The notes below the pieces were generated by a model. It saw only the letters and a list, made by a program, of their open reading frames with translations, was not told the DNA's origin and ran no database searches. Shown piece by piece: positions 1 to 9,986 of a stretch of DNA of 64,000 nucleotides; the stretch's first letter is position 1, and each line of letters starts with the position of its first letter. The translations under genes and the position numbers were made by a program. This DNA comes from Lysinibacillus sp. SGAir0095 (GTDB lineage: Bacteria > Bacillota > Bacilli > Bacillales_A > Planococcaceae). The DNA is taken from positions 520,001 to 584,000 of the forward strand of contig NZ_CP028083.1 in assembly GCF_005491425.1 (NCBI RefSeq), given 5' to 3'.

Positions 1-1
1 C

Positions 2-1231
2 AGTGAAGCAGCTGCAACTGATTCTAGTCAAGCTGCTGTACAACAAGTGCAATCGGGATTTATGATTCCCACACCAGTTCTGTGGGGGTTGATTATTTCA
101 TTAATCATTGGTGTAGTTTTATCTTACATTTTAGGAAAATCAATCGAAAAGCCGATAGTGAAAGTGACCGAGTTTGCGGAAAAAACAGCGGATTTGAATT
201 TGGCCGATGCAGATGATGAATTAGAAGAATTAATCAATATAAAAGATCAAACAGGCGATATGGCAAGAGCTTTATATGAAACTAGAAAAAAATTAAAGGT
301 CATAGCATCGGAATTACAAATGGTGTCTTTAACTGTGACGAATCAATCGGACAACCTTACTAAAAATACAGGTGAAAATGTGACCGCCATCACTCAAGTA
401 GTAACGACTATAGACCAAATGGCGGCGGGTAACGCTCAACAAGCAGAGACAATGAGCGGCATTAGCACGATGTTATCAGATGTGGTTTCACTAATAGATG
501 AGGTTGCTACAAAAACCTCTGAAAGTGCAGAACAAGCTTATCAATCGCTGGAATCCATCAATGAAGGTCAAACAAGTGTGGATATGCAGACGAGTAAGAT
601 GGATGAAACCCTTCTTGTATCCAGTGAAGTGAATCGTTCCATAAATGAACTAAAAGGAATGATCGATCACGTTACGGGGTTTGTTGGGATTATTACTTCC
701 ATTGCCGGTCAAACGAACCTACTTGCCTTAAATGCCTCTATCGAAGCAGCGAGAGCGGGTGATGCTGGTAAAGGATTTGCCGTAGTAGCAGATGAGATAA
801 GAAAACTGGCTGAGGAAAGTTCAAGTTCAGCAAGAGAAATAACAGCCATTATTGAAAAGACTTCCGTTATGACAGACTTAGCTGTCACGAATATAGAACA
901 TTCAAGTAAATTAGTAGATGAACAAAGAAATGGATTAAAAATCACGGAACAAGCTTTTAATAAGATAAAAAGTATGTATGAAGGAATCGTAGACGGTTTA
1001 AAGCAAACAGCAGTAGCTATGGGAACAGTTAACGGGAATTCCAAAACTGTATCTGGTCAAATTCAGGATTTAACATCACAAGCAACAGACTTTGCAGCTA
1101 GCACACAAGAAATTTCCGCAACAGGGCAGGAACAGCTAGCATCCACTGAAAGTATAGCCAATTCTGCGAAAGAATTAGATCAATTGGCAATCAAGTTGAA
1201 TGAACAGATAAATAAATTCAAAATTAAGTAA
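2..1231 (+). CDS. Methyl-accepting chemotaxis protein, 5' end outside window
   Basis: C-terminal 409 residues of a chemoreceptor; the frame is open to the left edge, so the GTG at 47 is internal and the sensor domain is not visible. Visible order: end of the extracellular part, one transmembrane helix (about residues 25-45), a HAMP linker (45-100) and a long coiled-coil signalling domain. The conserved hairpin tip that contacts CheA/CheW is clear at about residues 228-271 ([18 protein letters not shown], then [14 protein letters not shown]). It would report ligand binding to the CheA kinase; the ligand cannot be told from this fragment. A hairpin follows the stop codon. Confidence 0.95.
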   Translation, partial: SEAAATDSSQAAVQQVQSGFMIPTPVLWGLIISLIIGVVLSYILGKSIEKPIVKVTEFAEKTADLNLADADDELEELINIKDQTGDMARALYETRKKLKVIASELQMVSLTVTNQSDNLTKNTGENVTAITQVVTTIDQMAAGNAQQAETMSGISTMLSDVVSLIDEVATKTSESAEQAYQSLESINEGQTSVDMQTSKMDETLLVSSEVNRSINELKGMIDHVTGFVGIITSIAGQTNLLALNASIEAARAGDAGKGFAVVADEIRKLAEESSSSAREITAIIEKTSVMTDLAVTNIEHSSKLVDEQRNGLKITEQAFNKIKSMYEGIVDGLKQTAVAMGTVNGNSKTVSGQIQDLTSQATDFAASTQEISATGQEQLASTESIANSAKELDQLAIKLNEQINKFKIK

Positions 1232-1277
1232 GGCAGTTCTATCCGGATTATATACATACACTCATGACCTCATTCAT

Positions 1278-1315
1278 AAAGGAGTCGGTTCAATTATTTT
1301 TGAATCGACTCCTTT
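1278..1315. terminator. Bidirectional hairpin terminator
   Basis: Arms 1278-1292 and 1301-1315 form a 15-bp stem (one wobble pair) and a short T-rich stretch follows. It lies between the chemoreceptor stop and the convergent small gene ending at 1326, so it can serve both. Confidence 0.75.
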
Positions 1316-1325
1316 AAATTTTTGG

Positions 1326-1478
1326 TTAAAAGTCACATTCCATTTCAGTTCTTCTGTAGGCAAAATCATAAGTCGCCTCTAGCATATAATCGCTAAGATT
1401 GACTATTTGGCTTGGATCCACACCGAAGTATCTAATTAGGAATTGCATCATATTTTGTCGTTCATTTTCCGTAATCAT
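1326..1478 (-). CDS. Small protein, 50 aa (BH0509-like)
   Basis: A 50-residue ORF that starts ATG at 1478 behind a good ribosome-binding site (AAGGAGTG, 7 nt upstream). The sequence begins MITENERQNMMQFLIRYFG, is acidic and probably helical. The pattern of an N-terminal ERxNM followed by a short hydrophobic helix recalls the small BH0509 family of Bacillales, whose function is unknown; the assignment is from memory and tentative. It faces the chemoreceptor gene and shares a terminator hairpin with it. It has no cysteine pair or signal peptide. Confidence 0.6.
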   Translation of the reverse strand: MITENERQNMMQFLIRYFGVDPSQIVNLSDYMLEATYDFAYRRTEMECDF

Positions 1479-1669
1479 TTTAACACTCCTTTTATTTGAT
1501 ATATAACAATATATTACTAATGCATCTGATATATAACAGATTGACGCCTAGTTTAAGAAAAAACTTTTCTAATTGGATAATATTGTTATTTTTGAAACTT
1601 TTGGTAAATAGAAACGTAAGTAAGGTATGAAAGTTTATAAAGTTTCATGGATAAAGGGAGGAAAAAAGC

Positions 1670-2095
1670 ATGAAAAAACTAATTTTACTCTTAATAGGGT
1701 TTTTGCTTTTAGCAGCTATTTTTATTTTTTATCCTGAATTCAAAACAAGAAATTTTGTGGATGCTTTTATCACAAGCTCTGATAATCTGGAGGAAGTTGT
1801 ACAAGGGATGACCATTTGGGAGGATGGGGAAAACAGCATGGGCATTCTAAAGCAGGATGATGAGCAGTATGATGAAGTACTTTCTGCAATTCGTGATTGG
1901 GAAGTAAAGAGAACCCTGTTTAAAGACATGGATCATAATCAGAAAATGTACCAATTAGATATCATCCATGATGTCAAATCAATGGATTCTCTTAACATAA
2001 TCATCTCAAATGATGGAATGCTTAACATCCGTGGCCAAGAATATGAGCTTGTAAATGGTAGTTCAATAGAAGAAATAATCGAAATAACGAAATAA
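1670..2095 (+). CDS. Hypothetical membrane-anchored protein
   Basis: 141 residues with a basic N-terminus and one strong hydrophobic helix (about residues 4-22), then a soluble acidic domain of about 115 residues, probably outside the membrane. The ribosome-binding site GGGAGG lies 8 nt before the ATG. No family recognised. It sits just upstream of and co-directional with an ABC transporter pair (61 bp gap), so it may share its transcript, but no functional link can be shown. Confidence 0.75.
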   Translation: MKKLILLLIGFLLLAAIFIFYPEFKTRNFVDAFITSSDNLEEVVQGMTIWEDGENSMGILKQDDEQYDEVLSAIRDWEVKRTLFKDMDHNQKMYQLDIIHDVKSMDSLNIIISNDGMLNIRGQEYELVNGSSIEEIIEITK

Positions 2096-2155
2096 ATGGA
2101 TGGCACTTTCAGGAGGCCACTGTTAGTGCACCATGAGTGAAATGGGGGTAAAACA

Positions 2156-2935
2156 ATGCAAGAAGTCCTATTATCAATTAAGGATTTGAGAAAAAATTAT
2201 GGCGCAAAGACGGTATTAAATGGTGTATCTCTTGAAGTGAAAAGAGGGGAAATCATTGGTTATATCGGGCCCAATGGAGCTGGGAAAAGTACCACCATCA
2301 AGATCCTGCTAGGCATTGAAAGTGACTACGCCGGTGAAGTGGAAATCTTTGGTCAGGATATTTCAATGGACAACATTGACTATAAAAAGAATATCGGTTA
2401 TGTACCAGAAATCGCGGAACTCTACGATAATTTAACCGGACATGAGTATTTGACGTTTATCGGTGAATTATATGGTCTTGATTTTGAGCTTGCTGATTAT
2501 AAGGCCAAAAGGTTAATGGAGCTGTTTGGCATTGGTGAGGTTTATCATTCTCGAATCGCTTCTTATTCAAAAGGAATGCGGCAAAAAGTACTAATTATTT
2601 CGAGCCTTTTACATAATCCGGAAATCTTGTTTTTCGATGAACCCATCAATGGTTTAGACGCAAACAGTGTGATGATCTTCAAAGAAATTATGACCCAGCT
2701 TGCATCCCAGGGGAAAACCATTTTTTATTCCTCTCACATCATGGATGTCGTTGAAAAAATAAGCAGCCGCATCATTCTTTTGCATGACGGGAAAATCGCA
2801 GCAGATGGTACTTTTGATGAGTTGAAACAGTCGAATAAGGAAGGGTCACTGGAGCAGATATTCAACGAACTAACCGGGTTTAGTGAACATAAAGATATTG
2901 GGGAAAGATTTGTCTCCGTTGTAGGGGAGATGTGA
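2156..2935 (+). CDS. ABC transporter ATP-binding protein
   Basis: 259-residue nucleotide-binding subunit of an ABC-2 type exporter. Walker A is GPNGAGKST near residue 38, the signature is YSKGMRQKV and Walker B is ILFFDEPINGLD, followed by a switch histidine (YSSHIMD). The length is usual for single-domain exporter ATPases. The stop overlaps the start region of the membrane subunit, so the two are translationally coupled and form one exporter. The substrate is unknown; no adjacent regulator or peptide gene suggests one. Confidence 0.93.
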   Translation: MQEVLLSIKDLRKNYGAKTVLNGVSLEVKRGEIIGYIGPNGAGKSTTIKILLGIESDYAGEVEIFGQDISMDNIDYKKNIGYVPEIAELYDNLTGHEYLTFIGELYGLDFELADYKAKRLMELFGIGEVYHSRIASYSKGMRQKVLIISSLLHNPEILFFDEPINGLDANSVMIFKEIMTQLASQGKTIFYSSHIMDVVEKISSRIILLHDGKIAADGTFDELKQSNKEGSLEQIFNELTGFSEHKDIGERFVSVVGEM

Positions 2936-2937
2936 AG

Positions 2938-4581
2938 ATGCAGGACTATGTCACACTGAAACTATTAGACCGGTTAGAGAAAGTTTTTGCAAGCCTTGGT
3001 GTCGATTACAAGGTGATGAGAAAAATCCTACAAGTAAAGCTTACGATGGATGGACGGCGTGTGCCGACGATATTCTCCCAAAATGCCAAGAAGAAAGACA
3101 AAGAACCTACTAATCAATATATAAAGTCATTATGGCTATACGTATTATTTGGCTTGATTTTTATTCCGATGATTCTTATGGGCGACAGTTATCTCTTTCA
3201 AATGAGCTTTGTTTATGGGATATTTACGTTCTTTATCATGACATCTTTGATTTCGGACTTTTCATCAGTCCTGCTTGATATTCGTGATCGAACTATTTTA
3301 TACCCAAAGCCGGTTGACCGTAGAACGATTAGTATGGCGAAGCTCATGCATGTCATCATTTACTTATCTTACTTGACGATTGCACTGGTAGGAATTCCTT
3401 TGATTGTGGGACTCTTTACGAAGGGAATTTTGTTTTTCATTGTTACTGTTATCAATATCATTTTACTAGCTTTGTTGATTGTTGTGTTTACGGCCCTTAT
3501 TTATTTCCTCATTTTACGTTTCTTTGACGGGGAAAAGCTGAAGGACATTATTAATTACGTTCAAATTGGATTGTCCCTGGCCATCATGATTGGTTATCAG
3601 TTACTTGGCCGTTCCTTTGAACTCTTAAACCTAACCGTCACTTTAAAACTCGAGTGGTGGCAGGTGTTTGTCTTCCCAATATGGTATGGAGCAAATACGG
3701 ATTTGCTGCTGAAACAGAACTTTGAGCCAGCTACGATTATGTTTTCAGTTTTGGGGCTGCTTATGCCAATCCTAGCCATTTGGATCTATATAAAGCTAAC
3801 ACCTGCTTTCGAACAAAATCTTCAAAAACTTTCTTATCATGGGAAAGCGAAACAACAAAGGAATGGTAAGCTTCGCCAAGCTCTTGTGAAGGTGATTTGC
3901 CGTTCGAAAGAAGAACAAGCATTTTTCCGATTTGCCGCGTTGATGATGAAAAATGAACGCGAGTTTAAACTGAGGGTCTATCCATCATTAGGATTTTCGG
4001 TTGTCATTCCTTTAATCTTTATCTTCGGTGTATTTCGTTCTGATTTCGAAAATTTAGCGAATAGCAATTCCTATCTATCGATTTATTTTAGTTTAATCAT
4101 CATTCCTACGATTATGATTGTTCTTAAATTCTCAGGAAAATATAAGGGGGCTTGGATTTATAAAGCAGCCCCATTGGAAAAGCTTGCACCTATGTTTAGT
4201 GGGACGGTTAAGTCATTTATTGTTAACCTCTATTTGCCAATTTACTTGCTTCTGAGTATCCTATTTGTTTTCCTATTTGGGACTAGGATTTTGCCGGATT
4301 TGATCGTCGTATTTCTACATGCATGCATTTACGCGGTGGTCTGCTTTATGCTTCTAAAGAAATCCATCCCGTTTTCACAATCCTTTGATGAGTTCAATCA
4401 AAACGGCACGGGTATCATCATCTTCGGCTTAATGCTGATTGTTGGATTACTTGCCGGACTTCACTACTTAAGTACCTTGTACACTTATGGCATCTATCTT
4501 TATTTAGTGGTTGCTATTGTTGGCCTGGTGATTCTTTGGAAACAAGCATTTAAGATAACGTGGGAAAAGATTTATGAGTAA
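2938..4581 (+). CDS. ABC-2 type transporter permease
   Basis: About 547 residues with roughly 10-12 hydrophobic segments, beginning near residue 65. I place the start at ATG 2938 (MQDYVTLKLL), because AGGGGAG at 2923-2929 is 8 nt away; the in-frame GTG at 2932 is too close. It forms the membrane channel for the ATPase encoded immediately upstream. The long cytoplasmic N-terminus and loop around residues 290-330 are rich in basic residues. Substrate unknown. A strong hairpin terminator closes the operon. Confidence 0.88.
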   Translation: MQDYVTLKLLDRLEKVFASLGVDYKVMRKILQVKLTMDGRRVPTIFSQNAKKKDKEPTNQYIKSLWLYVLFGLIFIPMILMGDSYLFQMSFVYGIFTFFIMTSLISDFSSVLLDIRDRTILYPKPVDRRTISMAKLMHVIIYLSYLTIALVGIPLIVGLFTKGILFFIVTVINIILLALLIVVFTALIYFLILRFFDGEKLKDIINYVQIGLSLAIMIGYQLLGRSFELLNLTVTLKLEWWQVFVFPIWYGANTDLLLKQNFEPATIMFSVLGLLMPILAIWIYIKLTPAFEQNLQKLSYHGKAKQQRNGKLRQALVKVICRSKEEQAFFRFAALMMKNEREFKLRVYPSLGFSVVIPLIFIFGVFRSDFENLANSNSYLSIYFSLIIIPTIMIVLKFSGKYKGAWIYKAAPLEKLAPMFSGTVKSFIVNLYLPIYLLLSILFVFLFGTRILPDLIVVFLHACIYAVVCFMLLKKSIPFSQSFDEFNQNGTGIIIFGLMLIVGLLAGLHYLSTLYTYGIYLYLVVAIVGLVILWKQAFKITWEKIYE

Positions 4582-4585
4582 ATGA

Positions 4586-4617
4586 AAACGCTGTTGATTT
4601 TAAAATCGACAGCGTTT
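4586..4617. terminator. Intrinsic terminator of the ABC operon
   Basis: 16-bp stem (4586-4601 with 4602-4617, one wobble pair) followed by GTTTTTATTTT on the plus strand. It may also stop minus-strand transcription of the convergent gene ending at 4622. Confidence 0.85.
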
Positions 4618-4621
4618 GTTT

Positions 4622-5272
4622 TTATTTTATATTAAATGTTTTTTTATCTTTAAAACTTAAGTACGATAGCGAGTGTTCTATTACCTTTTTGGTAACGGGC
4701 ATAAAGTAATTAAGGATTAACCCACCGAAACAAACCGTTAATAGAGTGCCGATGCCAATTGGTCCACTAAATATCATCGCCATCATCAAGAATACAAGAT
4801 AAATGAATGTTCTTGAAACAAAAAGATTTGTTCTAGTTAATTCCTGAATGATTAATGTTAAACGATCAACTGGAATAGGGGCAAAATTTGTTTGTAAATA
4901 GAAGGCGGTCCCTAATCCTGTAATCACTAAGCCGATCCCAAAACAAATTCCCTTACTGTACCATTGTCCGGGCGTAATGGAATTTTGTAATAAAAAAAGC
5001 CACACATCAATACCAATTCCCGTGATAAAGGCTGTTAGTAACCCCAAAAGCTCTGGCCGCTGTCTCTTTAAAATGGAATTGCAGCAGATCAAGACAAAGG
5101 CGATGATGATTTCCCAGCTTCCCACAGTAAGTCCCACATTGATGGACAGTCCGACCAAAAGTGCATCAAAAGGTGAAGTACCAAGATCTGATTGGATAGT
5201 GAGGGAGATACCAAGGGTTAATAGTAGAATTCCAATGACATAAAATACATATTTCACTTTACCACTAGACAT
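4622..5272 (-). CDS. YczE/YyaS/YitT family membrane protein
   Basis: 216 residues with about five transmembrane helices and the family's N-terminal pattern (FYVIGILLLTLGISL then DLGTSPFDALLVGL). In Bacillus subtilis YczE affects surfactin production; the biochemical role is unknown. Its ATG overlaps the stop of the upstream acetyltransferase gene as TAATG, so the two are translationally coupled. Confidence 0.88.
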   Translation of the reverse strand: MSSGKVKYVFYVIGILLLTLGISLTIQSDLGTSPFDALLVGLSINVGLTVGSWEIIIAFVLICCNSILKRQRPELLGLLTAFITGIGIDVWLFLLQNSITPGQWYSKGICFGIGLVITGLGTAFYLQTNFAPIPVDRLTLIIQELTRTNLFVSRTFIYLVFLMMAMIFSGPIGIGTLLTVCFGGLILNYFMPVTKKVIEHSLSYLSFKDKKTFNIK

Positions 5273-5712
5273 TATTTACTCGACAAATCTTTGAGCATTA
5301 AAATATGAGGAATGCCGTCTTCCATAAAGATATCAGAAACAGTACGATAACCAAGTTTTGCATAAAAACCTTCTGCATGCGTTTGCCCATGTAATTTAAC
5401 CTGTGATGAACCATGCTCTTCTGCAATGTCTTCTAATGCTTTAATAATGACTTTACCGAGACCAAATTTACGGTAAGGCTTAAGGATGCAGATTCGTTCC
5501 AATTTACCAATGCCATCAACAAACCGAATTCTTCCCGTCCCAACTGGTTGTTCATTGTAATGGACTAGGATGTGTTCGCAAAGTCCATTTAGAAGATCAA
5601 ATTGGTCGAACTCATCTTCTAGTGGCACGCCTTGTTCTTTTACAAATACTTCTTTCCTTATGGCAAATGCGATGTCTAAATCTTCATTATTCGTAATACT
5701 TTTTACGTTCAT
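5272..5712 (-). CDS. YjcF-like GNAT N-acetyltransferase
   Basis: 146 residues, a single GNAT fold. Recognised from the YjcF pattern: REVFVKEQGVP near the N-terminus, GKLERICILKPYR (strand 4, CoA-binding region), then RKFGLG and FYAKLGYR at the C-terminus. I choose ATG 5712 (MNVKSI) because AAAGGA lies 9 nt upstream; the TTG at 5721 directly abuts it. It would transfer acetyl from acetyl-CoA to an unknown amine. It is divergent from a MarR gene, with two operator-like palindromes between them. Confidence 0.88.
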   Translation of the reverse strand: MNVKSITNNEDLDIAFAIRKEVFVKEQGVPLEDEFDQFDLLNGLCEHILVHYNEQPVGTGRIRFVDGIGKLERICILKPYRKFGLGKVIIKALEDIAEEHGSSQVKLHGQTHAEGFYAKLGYRTVSDIFMEDGIPHILMLKDLSSK

Positions 5713-5748
5713 TTTTATCAATCCTTTTCATTCATTTGGTTATCGTTA

Positions 5749-5814
5749 TTGTTGCATTTACAACAAAATTGAATTAAGTTTAATATATACTACATTTTGT
5801 TGCATTTGCAACAA
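5749..5814. promoter_or_regulatory. Paired MarR-type operators
   Basis: Two near-identical 18-bp palindromes, TTGTTGCATTTACAACAA (5749-5766) and TTGTTGCATTTGCAACAA (5797-5814), spaced 48 bp start to start in the gap between divergent yjcF-like and marR-like genes. They fit the size and symmetry of MarR dimer sites. One copy lies near each start, which suggests the MarR protein controls both directions and itself. Which regulator binds is inferred from position. Confidence 0.8.
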
Positions 5815-5837
5815 AATTATAAAATAAGGAGTTCATT

Positions 5838-6828
<991 letters not shown>

Positions 6829-6949
6829 TTTCTTTATCTGAGTATGGTAGAATATGGTTATGTGAGTCATAATAATTTATACTAAACGATACGTTTTGTA
6901 CAAAAATGTATTGCTTCTTTTTCTATAAAGGTAGGGGGTGGGGGCTAAA

Positions 6950-7372
6950 ATGCTGATGATGACAGAAAATGTAAAGGGAAAACGATATCGAAAGCTTATT
7001 GAACTACTCGCAAGAAGGTGTAATCGTTTTGCCTTTGTGGAGAACAGACAATTAATGGAGGATGAAGCATCCAGGCTAGCCTACGTGGACCAACTAATTG
7101 AAACGATTAAAGAACAGCTGATTGAAAGAAAGGTTCAACGACAGTGGGAGACAACAGCCCTTGGCGAAGATACAGCTTATGTTTTTTATTTTCAATTAAA
7201 TAACGCAACAACACAATTTCTAAAGGAACACTCCGACTCGCTTTTCGACTGGATTACCCCAGAATTACCTGAGGATTTAATGTTTTATCAAGACGATCAG
7301 TGCTTATTAGCTGCTTGTTCACACGAAGGTTTCTTCTTGGTTGATGAATCGATATGGAATCTTTTGAATTAA
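6950..7372 (+). CDS. Hypothetical protein, 140 aa
   Basis: Soluble protein of 140 residues, basic at the N-terminus (GKRYRKLIELLARRCNRF) and acidic afterwards, with no membrane helix and no motif I recognise. The start is placed at ATG 6950 behind a G-rich Shine-Dalgarno region at 6934-6944; a GTG at 6938 is in frame but sits inside that region. The upstream gap holds a short inverted repeat (AAACG-ATA-CGTTT, 6884-6896) that could be regulatory. A 30-codon ORF follows within 15 bp. Confidence 0.7.
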   Translation: MLMMTENVKGKRYRKLIELLARRCNRFAFVENRQLMEDEASRLAYVDQLIETIKEQLIERKVQRQWETTALGEDTAYVFYFQLNNATTQFLKEHSDSLFDWITPELPEDLMFYQDDQCLLAACSHEGFFLVDESIWNLLN

Positions 7373-7386
7373 AATCGGGTGATGCT

Positions 7387-7479
7387 ATGAATTTGAAATT
7401 AGTATTTTACCCATTAATCGTATTTGTGATCTTGCTGGTTGTTCGGATTTTAAAATGCTCCATGTCACATGAATATTAG
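7387..7479 (+). CDS. Small single-pass membrane peptide, 30 aa
   Basis: A 30-codon ORF, MNLKLVFYPLIVFVILLVVR then a short polar tail, which is one transmembrane helix with a positively charged end. A GGGTG stretch lies about 6 nt before the ATG and it starts 14 bp after the preceding gene, so it may be translated from the same transcript. No family recognised; it could also be chance. Confidence 0.4.
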   Translation: MNLKLVFYPLIVFVILLVVRILKCSMSHEY

Positions 7480-7635
7480 AAAAAGGATCTTTTATTTGGA
7501 AAAAGGGTACATCCCAAATAATAGAGAAAGTAATAAACGACTAAGTTTCGATGGTGAAGCTGGAGCTGGAGCTATCTTTTATTAATTGGTTCATAGTTTC
7601 TTAAAGTATAAGGAATAGAGAAAAGGAGATACCTG

Positions 7636-9462
7636 ATGGGATTTAAAGAAGAATTTAAACGAGAAATGCGCAATGCTAAAAATGATGCGGCAAAAGAGGT
7701 CGACAAATATTGGGCCATTCATTTTGAAGGACATAAAATAGAGATACATAATAAGTTGCTGGAGGAAACTTTGCTTGTCGATGGTCGTGTTATTGCCAGC
7801 AAAAAACGCCAATCCATCTGGTCACACTTGGCTCCGTATTCAACATTGTCGGGTTCATTTCAAACTGAAGACGGTAAGCATCATAAAGTGCATGTGAAAA
7901 TAGGTGGGATGGTCCGTTTAAATATTACAGTGAAGGTTAATGGACAAGTAATTTTGAAGGAAGCAGTAAAGCTTGAGTTTTTGCCATGGACAAACAAAGA
8001 ATTTATAGTTCCATATCTTGAGCAGCAGATACGAGAACATCAAAAGATGATGCATTCAGATTTACCCGATGATGCTTATTTAGTCGATGAAAATCACCCA
8101 AAGCTGACTCCAGGGTTATCTGATCGGTTAATTTCCGAAGGAGTGACTCCATTCTATACAAAAAAACTCCTCAAATTATTTATGGAGCAAGTAGAAAATC
8201 CAACGAATCAAACACGAAAAGCAACCTATGAAAAAATTAAAGACGAGAAGGTAATTAGCTATTTCCAAGAGCTAATTGAACTGTTTGTGCAAGAGGAAAA
8301 GAATGAGCAGCGGGTGCAGCAAGAAGCAATCTGGTTGCTTGAACACGCAGCCCATCGAGAAGTAGTGAAATTTGCCATTATTATTCTAGGGTGCACGAAT
8401 TGTGAGGGCTTAAAGGAACGGCTACAAATGCTTGCTTTACACGAAGAATTTACAGGTGTCGCTCTTTTTGCATTGAAAAATGGGACAAGCAATGCGAATG
8501 ATGCAATTTGGCAAATCGCCAAGTCAGTGAATGGCTGGGGAAAGATTGAAGCTATTGAGTTTTTAGAGCCTGATACAGAGGAAATTCGACTTTGGTTTTT
8601 AACGGAAGGTACACAAAATACTGTCATGAACAGTTACTCTTCACTAACTTGTGCTGAAAAAGGGAAGCTCGATATACTGCTGCATGAACCGGATATCTCA
8701 GAAGAGTTATTTATCGGTGCAGGTGAAATTATTTTAGGTCTATTGGGAGAAGCGTCGCATCAAGCAATTGATGGATATGAATATGCTGGACAGGTGTTCA
8801 TGCGATATACCTATCATGCGAAAACACATTATAGGAATCTGGAGCAATTTTATATCCTGACTCAAATAGCTGAGTATATGGACGAGAGTGATGAAACATG
8901 GGAGGAACGATATGCCACAAATTGGCGGCCTCATGAACGACATGCCGTACAGGAGGCAATTGAAGAAATTGCGAAAAACCCACTTTGGGTACAGCAAGCA
9001 TGGGCAATCCTCCATTCTGAAGAAACAAATGATATAAAGGCATTAGCGGTTGCCCAGCATTTTAAATTGGACATCACAGAGCTGTTGTTGGAAAAGCTAA
9101 AAAAAGAGCCCAATAATTTAGCGTATCATCTGGCTATTATTGCGACACAAGATCAAAAAGTGATAGAAGCACTAGTTGCATCAATGGATCGTTTTGACTC
9201 ATTCGAAAATCTAACAGAAGATGAACACTATATGATTATTACTTTATTAGAGGCATTAAAGGAATTTGAGGGTACGGGGCTTCATTTTATTGAAAAAGGT
9301 TTACGTTCAGGGGATCCAAGTATTCAATATTTTGCTTTAAGCACTCTTGAAGTACAAGACAAAATGTATTGGCAACCGGAACTAGTCGAAGGAATCAAAG
9401 AAATTGCCAGTAAGTCAAAAGATAAAGAGAATCGTGAATTAGCAAAGGAACTAATATCTTAG
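7636..9462 (+). CDS. Large hypothetical protein with helical-repeat C-terminus
   Basis: 608 residues, strong ribosome-binding site AAAAGGAGAT before ATG. Residues 1-120 look like a small beta-rich module (short strands around IHFEGHKIEIHNK and GGMVRLNITVKVNGQ). From about residue 160 onward the chain is almost entirely amphipathic helices of 30-40 residues, consistent with HEAT/ARM-like repeats, a scaffold that binds proteins or nucleic acids. No signal peptide, membrane helix or catalytic motif. I do not recognise the family. It stands alone between a small hypothetical gene and the T-box leader. Confidence 0.8.
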   Translation: MGFKEEFKREMRNAKNDAAKEVDKYWAIHFEGHKIEIHNKLLEETLLVDGRVIASKKRQSIWSHLAPYSTLSGSFQTEDGKHHKVHVKIGGMVRLNITVKVNGQVILKEAVKLEFLPWTNKEFIVPYLEQQIREHQKMMHSDLPDDAYLVDENHPKLTPGLSDRLISEGVTPFYTKKLLKLFMEQVENPTNQTRKATYEKIKDEKVISYFQELIELFVQEEKNEQRVQQEAIWLLEHAAHREVVKFAIIILGCTNCEGLKERLQMLALHEEFTGVALFALKNGTSNANDAIWQIAKSVNGWGKIEAIEFLEPDTEEIRLWFLTEGTQNTVMNSYSSLTCAEKGKLDILLHEPDISEELFIGAGEIILGLLGEASHQAIDGYEYAGQVFMRYTYHAKTHYRNLEQFYILTQIAEYMDESDETWEERYATNWRPHERHAVQEAIEEIAKNPLWVQQAWAILHSEETNDIKALAVAQHFKLDITELLLEKLKKEPNNLAYHLAIIATQDQKVIEALVASMDRFDSFENLTEDEHYMIITLLEALKEFEGTGLHFIEKGLRSGDPSIQYFALSTLEVQDKMYWQPELVEGIKEIASKSKDKENRELAKELIS

Positions 9463-9565
9463 GAATCATCCTATGCACTGAAAAAAGTCTAGTAACCTTT
9501 AGGCTGGCTTCCTCGTAGCGAAGCTGTCGCCATAAGTCTATTGTTGATAATATTCAAAATTTTAA

Positions 9566-9593
9566 TTGACAAACTTAAATAAATCGATAGAAT
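9566..9593 (+). promoter_or_regulatory. Sigma-A promoter of the T-box transcript
   Basis: TTGACA at 9566-9571, 16-bp spacer, TAGAAT at 9588-9593; transcription would start near 9600, just before stem I of the T-box leader. Confidence 0.75.
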
Positions 9594-9600
9594 TGTAAAT

Positions 9601-9930
9601 AATCAATATTTGCATAACGAAGATTTGTTTAAAACATCTCGGAATATAAGAATAAAGGCTATGATAAGAAATAGTAGCGATCATGTAAACAGACAGAAAG
9701 TTACCGGTTGATGAGAGGTGCATGTTGAACGATAGCGAATTCATCTTGGAGCTGTGTACCGAATAGGATTCCTTAGTAGGCTACACCGGTAAAGCACCCG
9801 TCATCATGTGCTGAAGTATCGTCATTTGGCTGTACTTACTAAGATAAGTAATGGAAGTTGCTTATGAATTTAAGGTGGTAACACGAGTAGAATCGTCCTT
9901 TTGGTTAATCCAAAAGGGCGTTTTTTTTAT
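9601..9930 (+). promoter_or_regulatory. T-box leader with UUC (Phe) specifier
   Basis: Uncharged-tRNA-sensing leader. Visible parts: AGTA motif (9672-9676 region), the AG-rich bulge and GGTTGATGAGAG distal region (9715 area), a specifier segment GAA-UUC-A with UUC at 9740-9742, the T-box AAGGTGGTAACACG at 9872-9885, and an intrinsic terminator 9894-9920 followed by eight T. The UUC triplet is followed by a purine, as is usual for specifiers; AUC at 9743 is followed by U, so isoleucine is less likely. The UGGU bulge would pair with an ACCA tRNA end. Starvation for the cognate amino acid should let the permease gene be transcribed. Confidence 0.92.
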
Positions 9931-9986
9931 CTTTTTTTCTTATTGAACGTGCAATATTAGAAGTAGATTCAAGGAGGTAATATTGA

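Noticed and set aside
7552-7580. GGAGCT triplet repeat as a regulatory repeat
   Set aside because: Only three short imperfect copies, with no evidence of function.
9743-9745. AUC (Ile) as T-box specifier
   Set aside because: It is followed by U rather than a purine and is one triplet away from the GAA-NNN-A position; UUC fits better.
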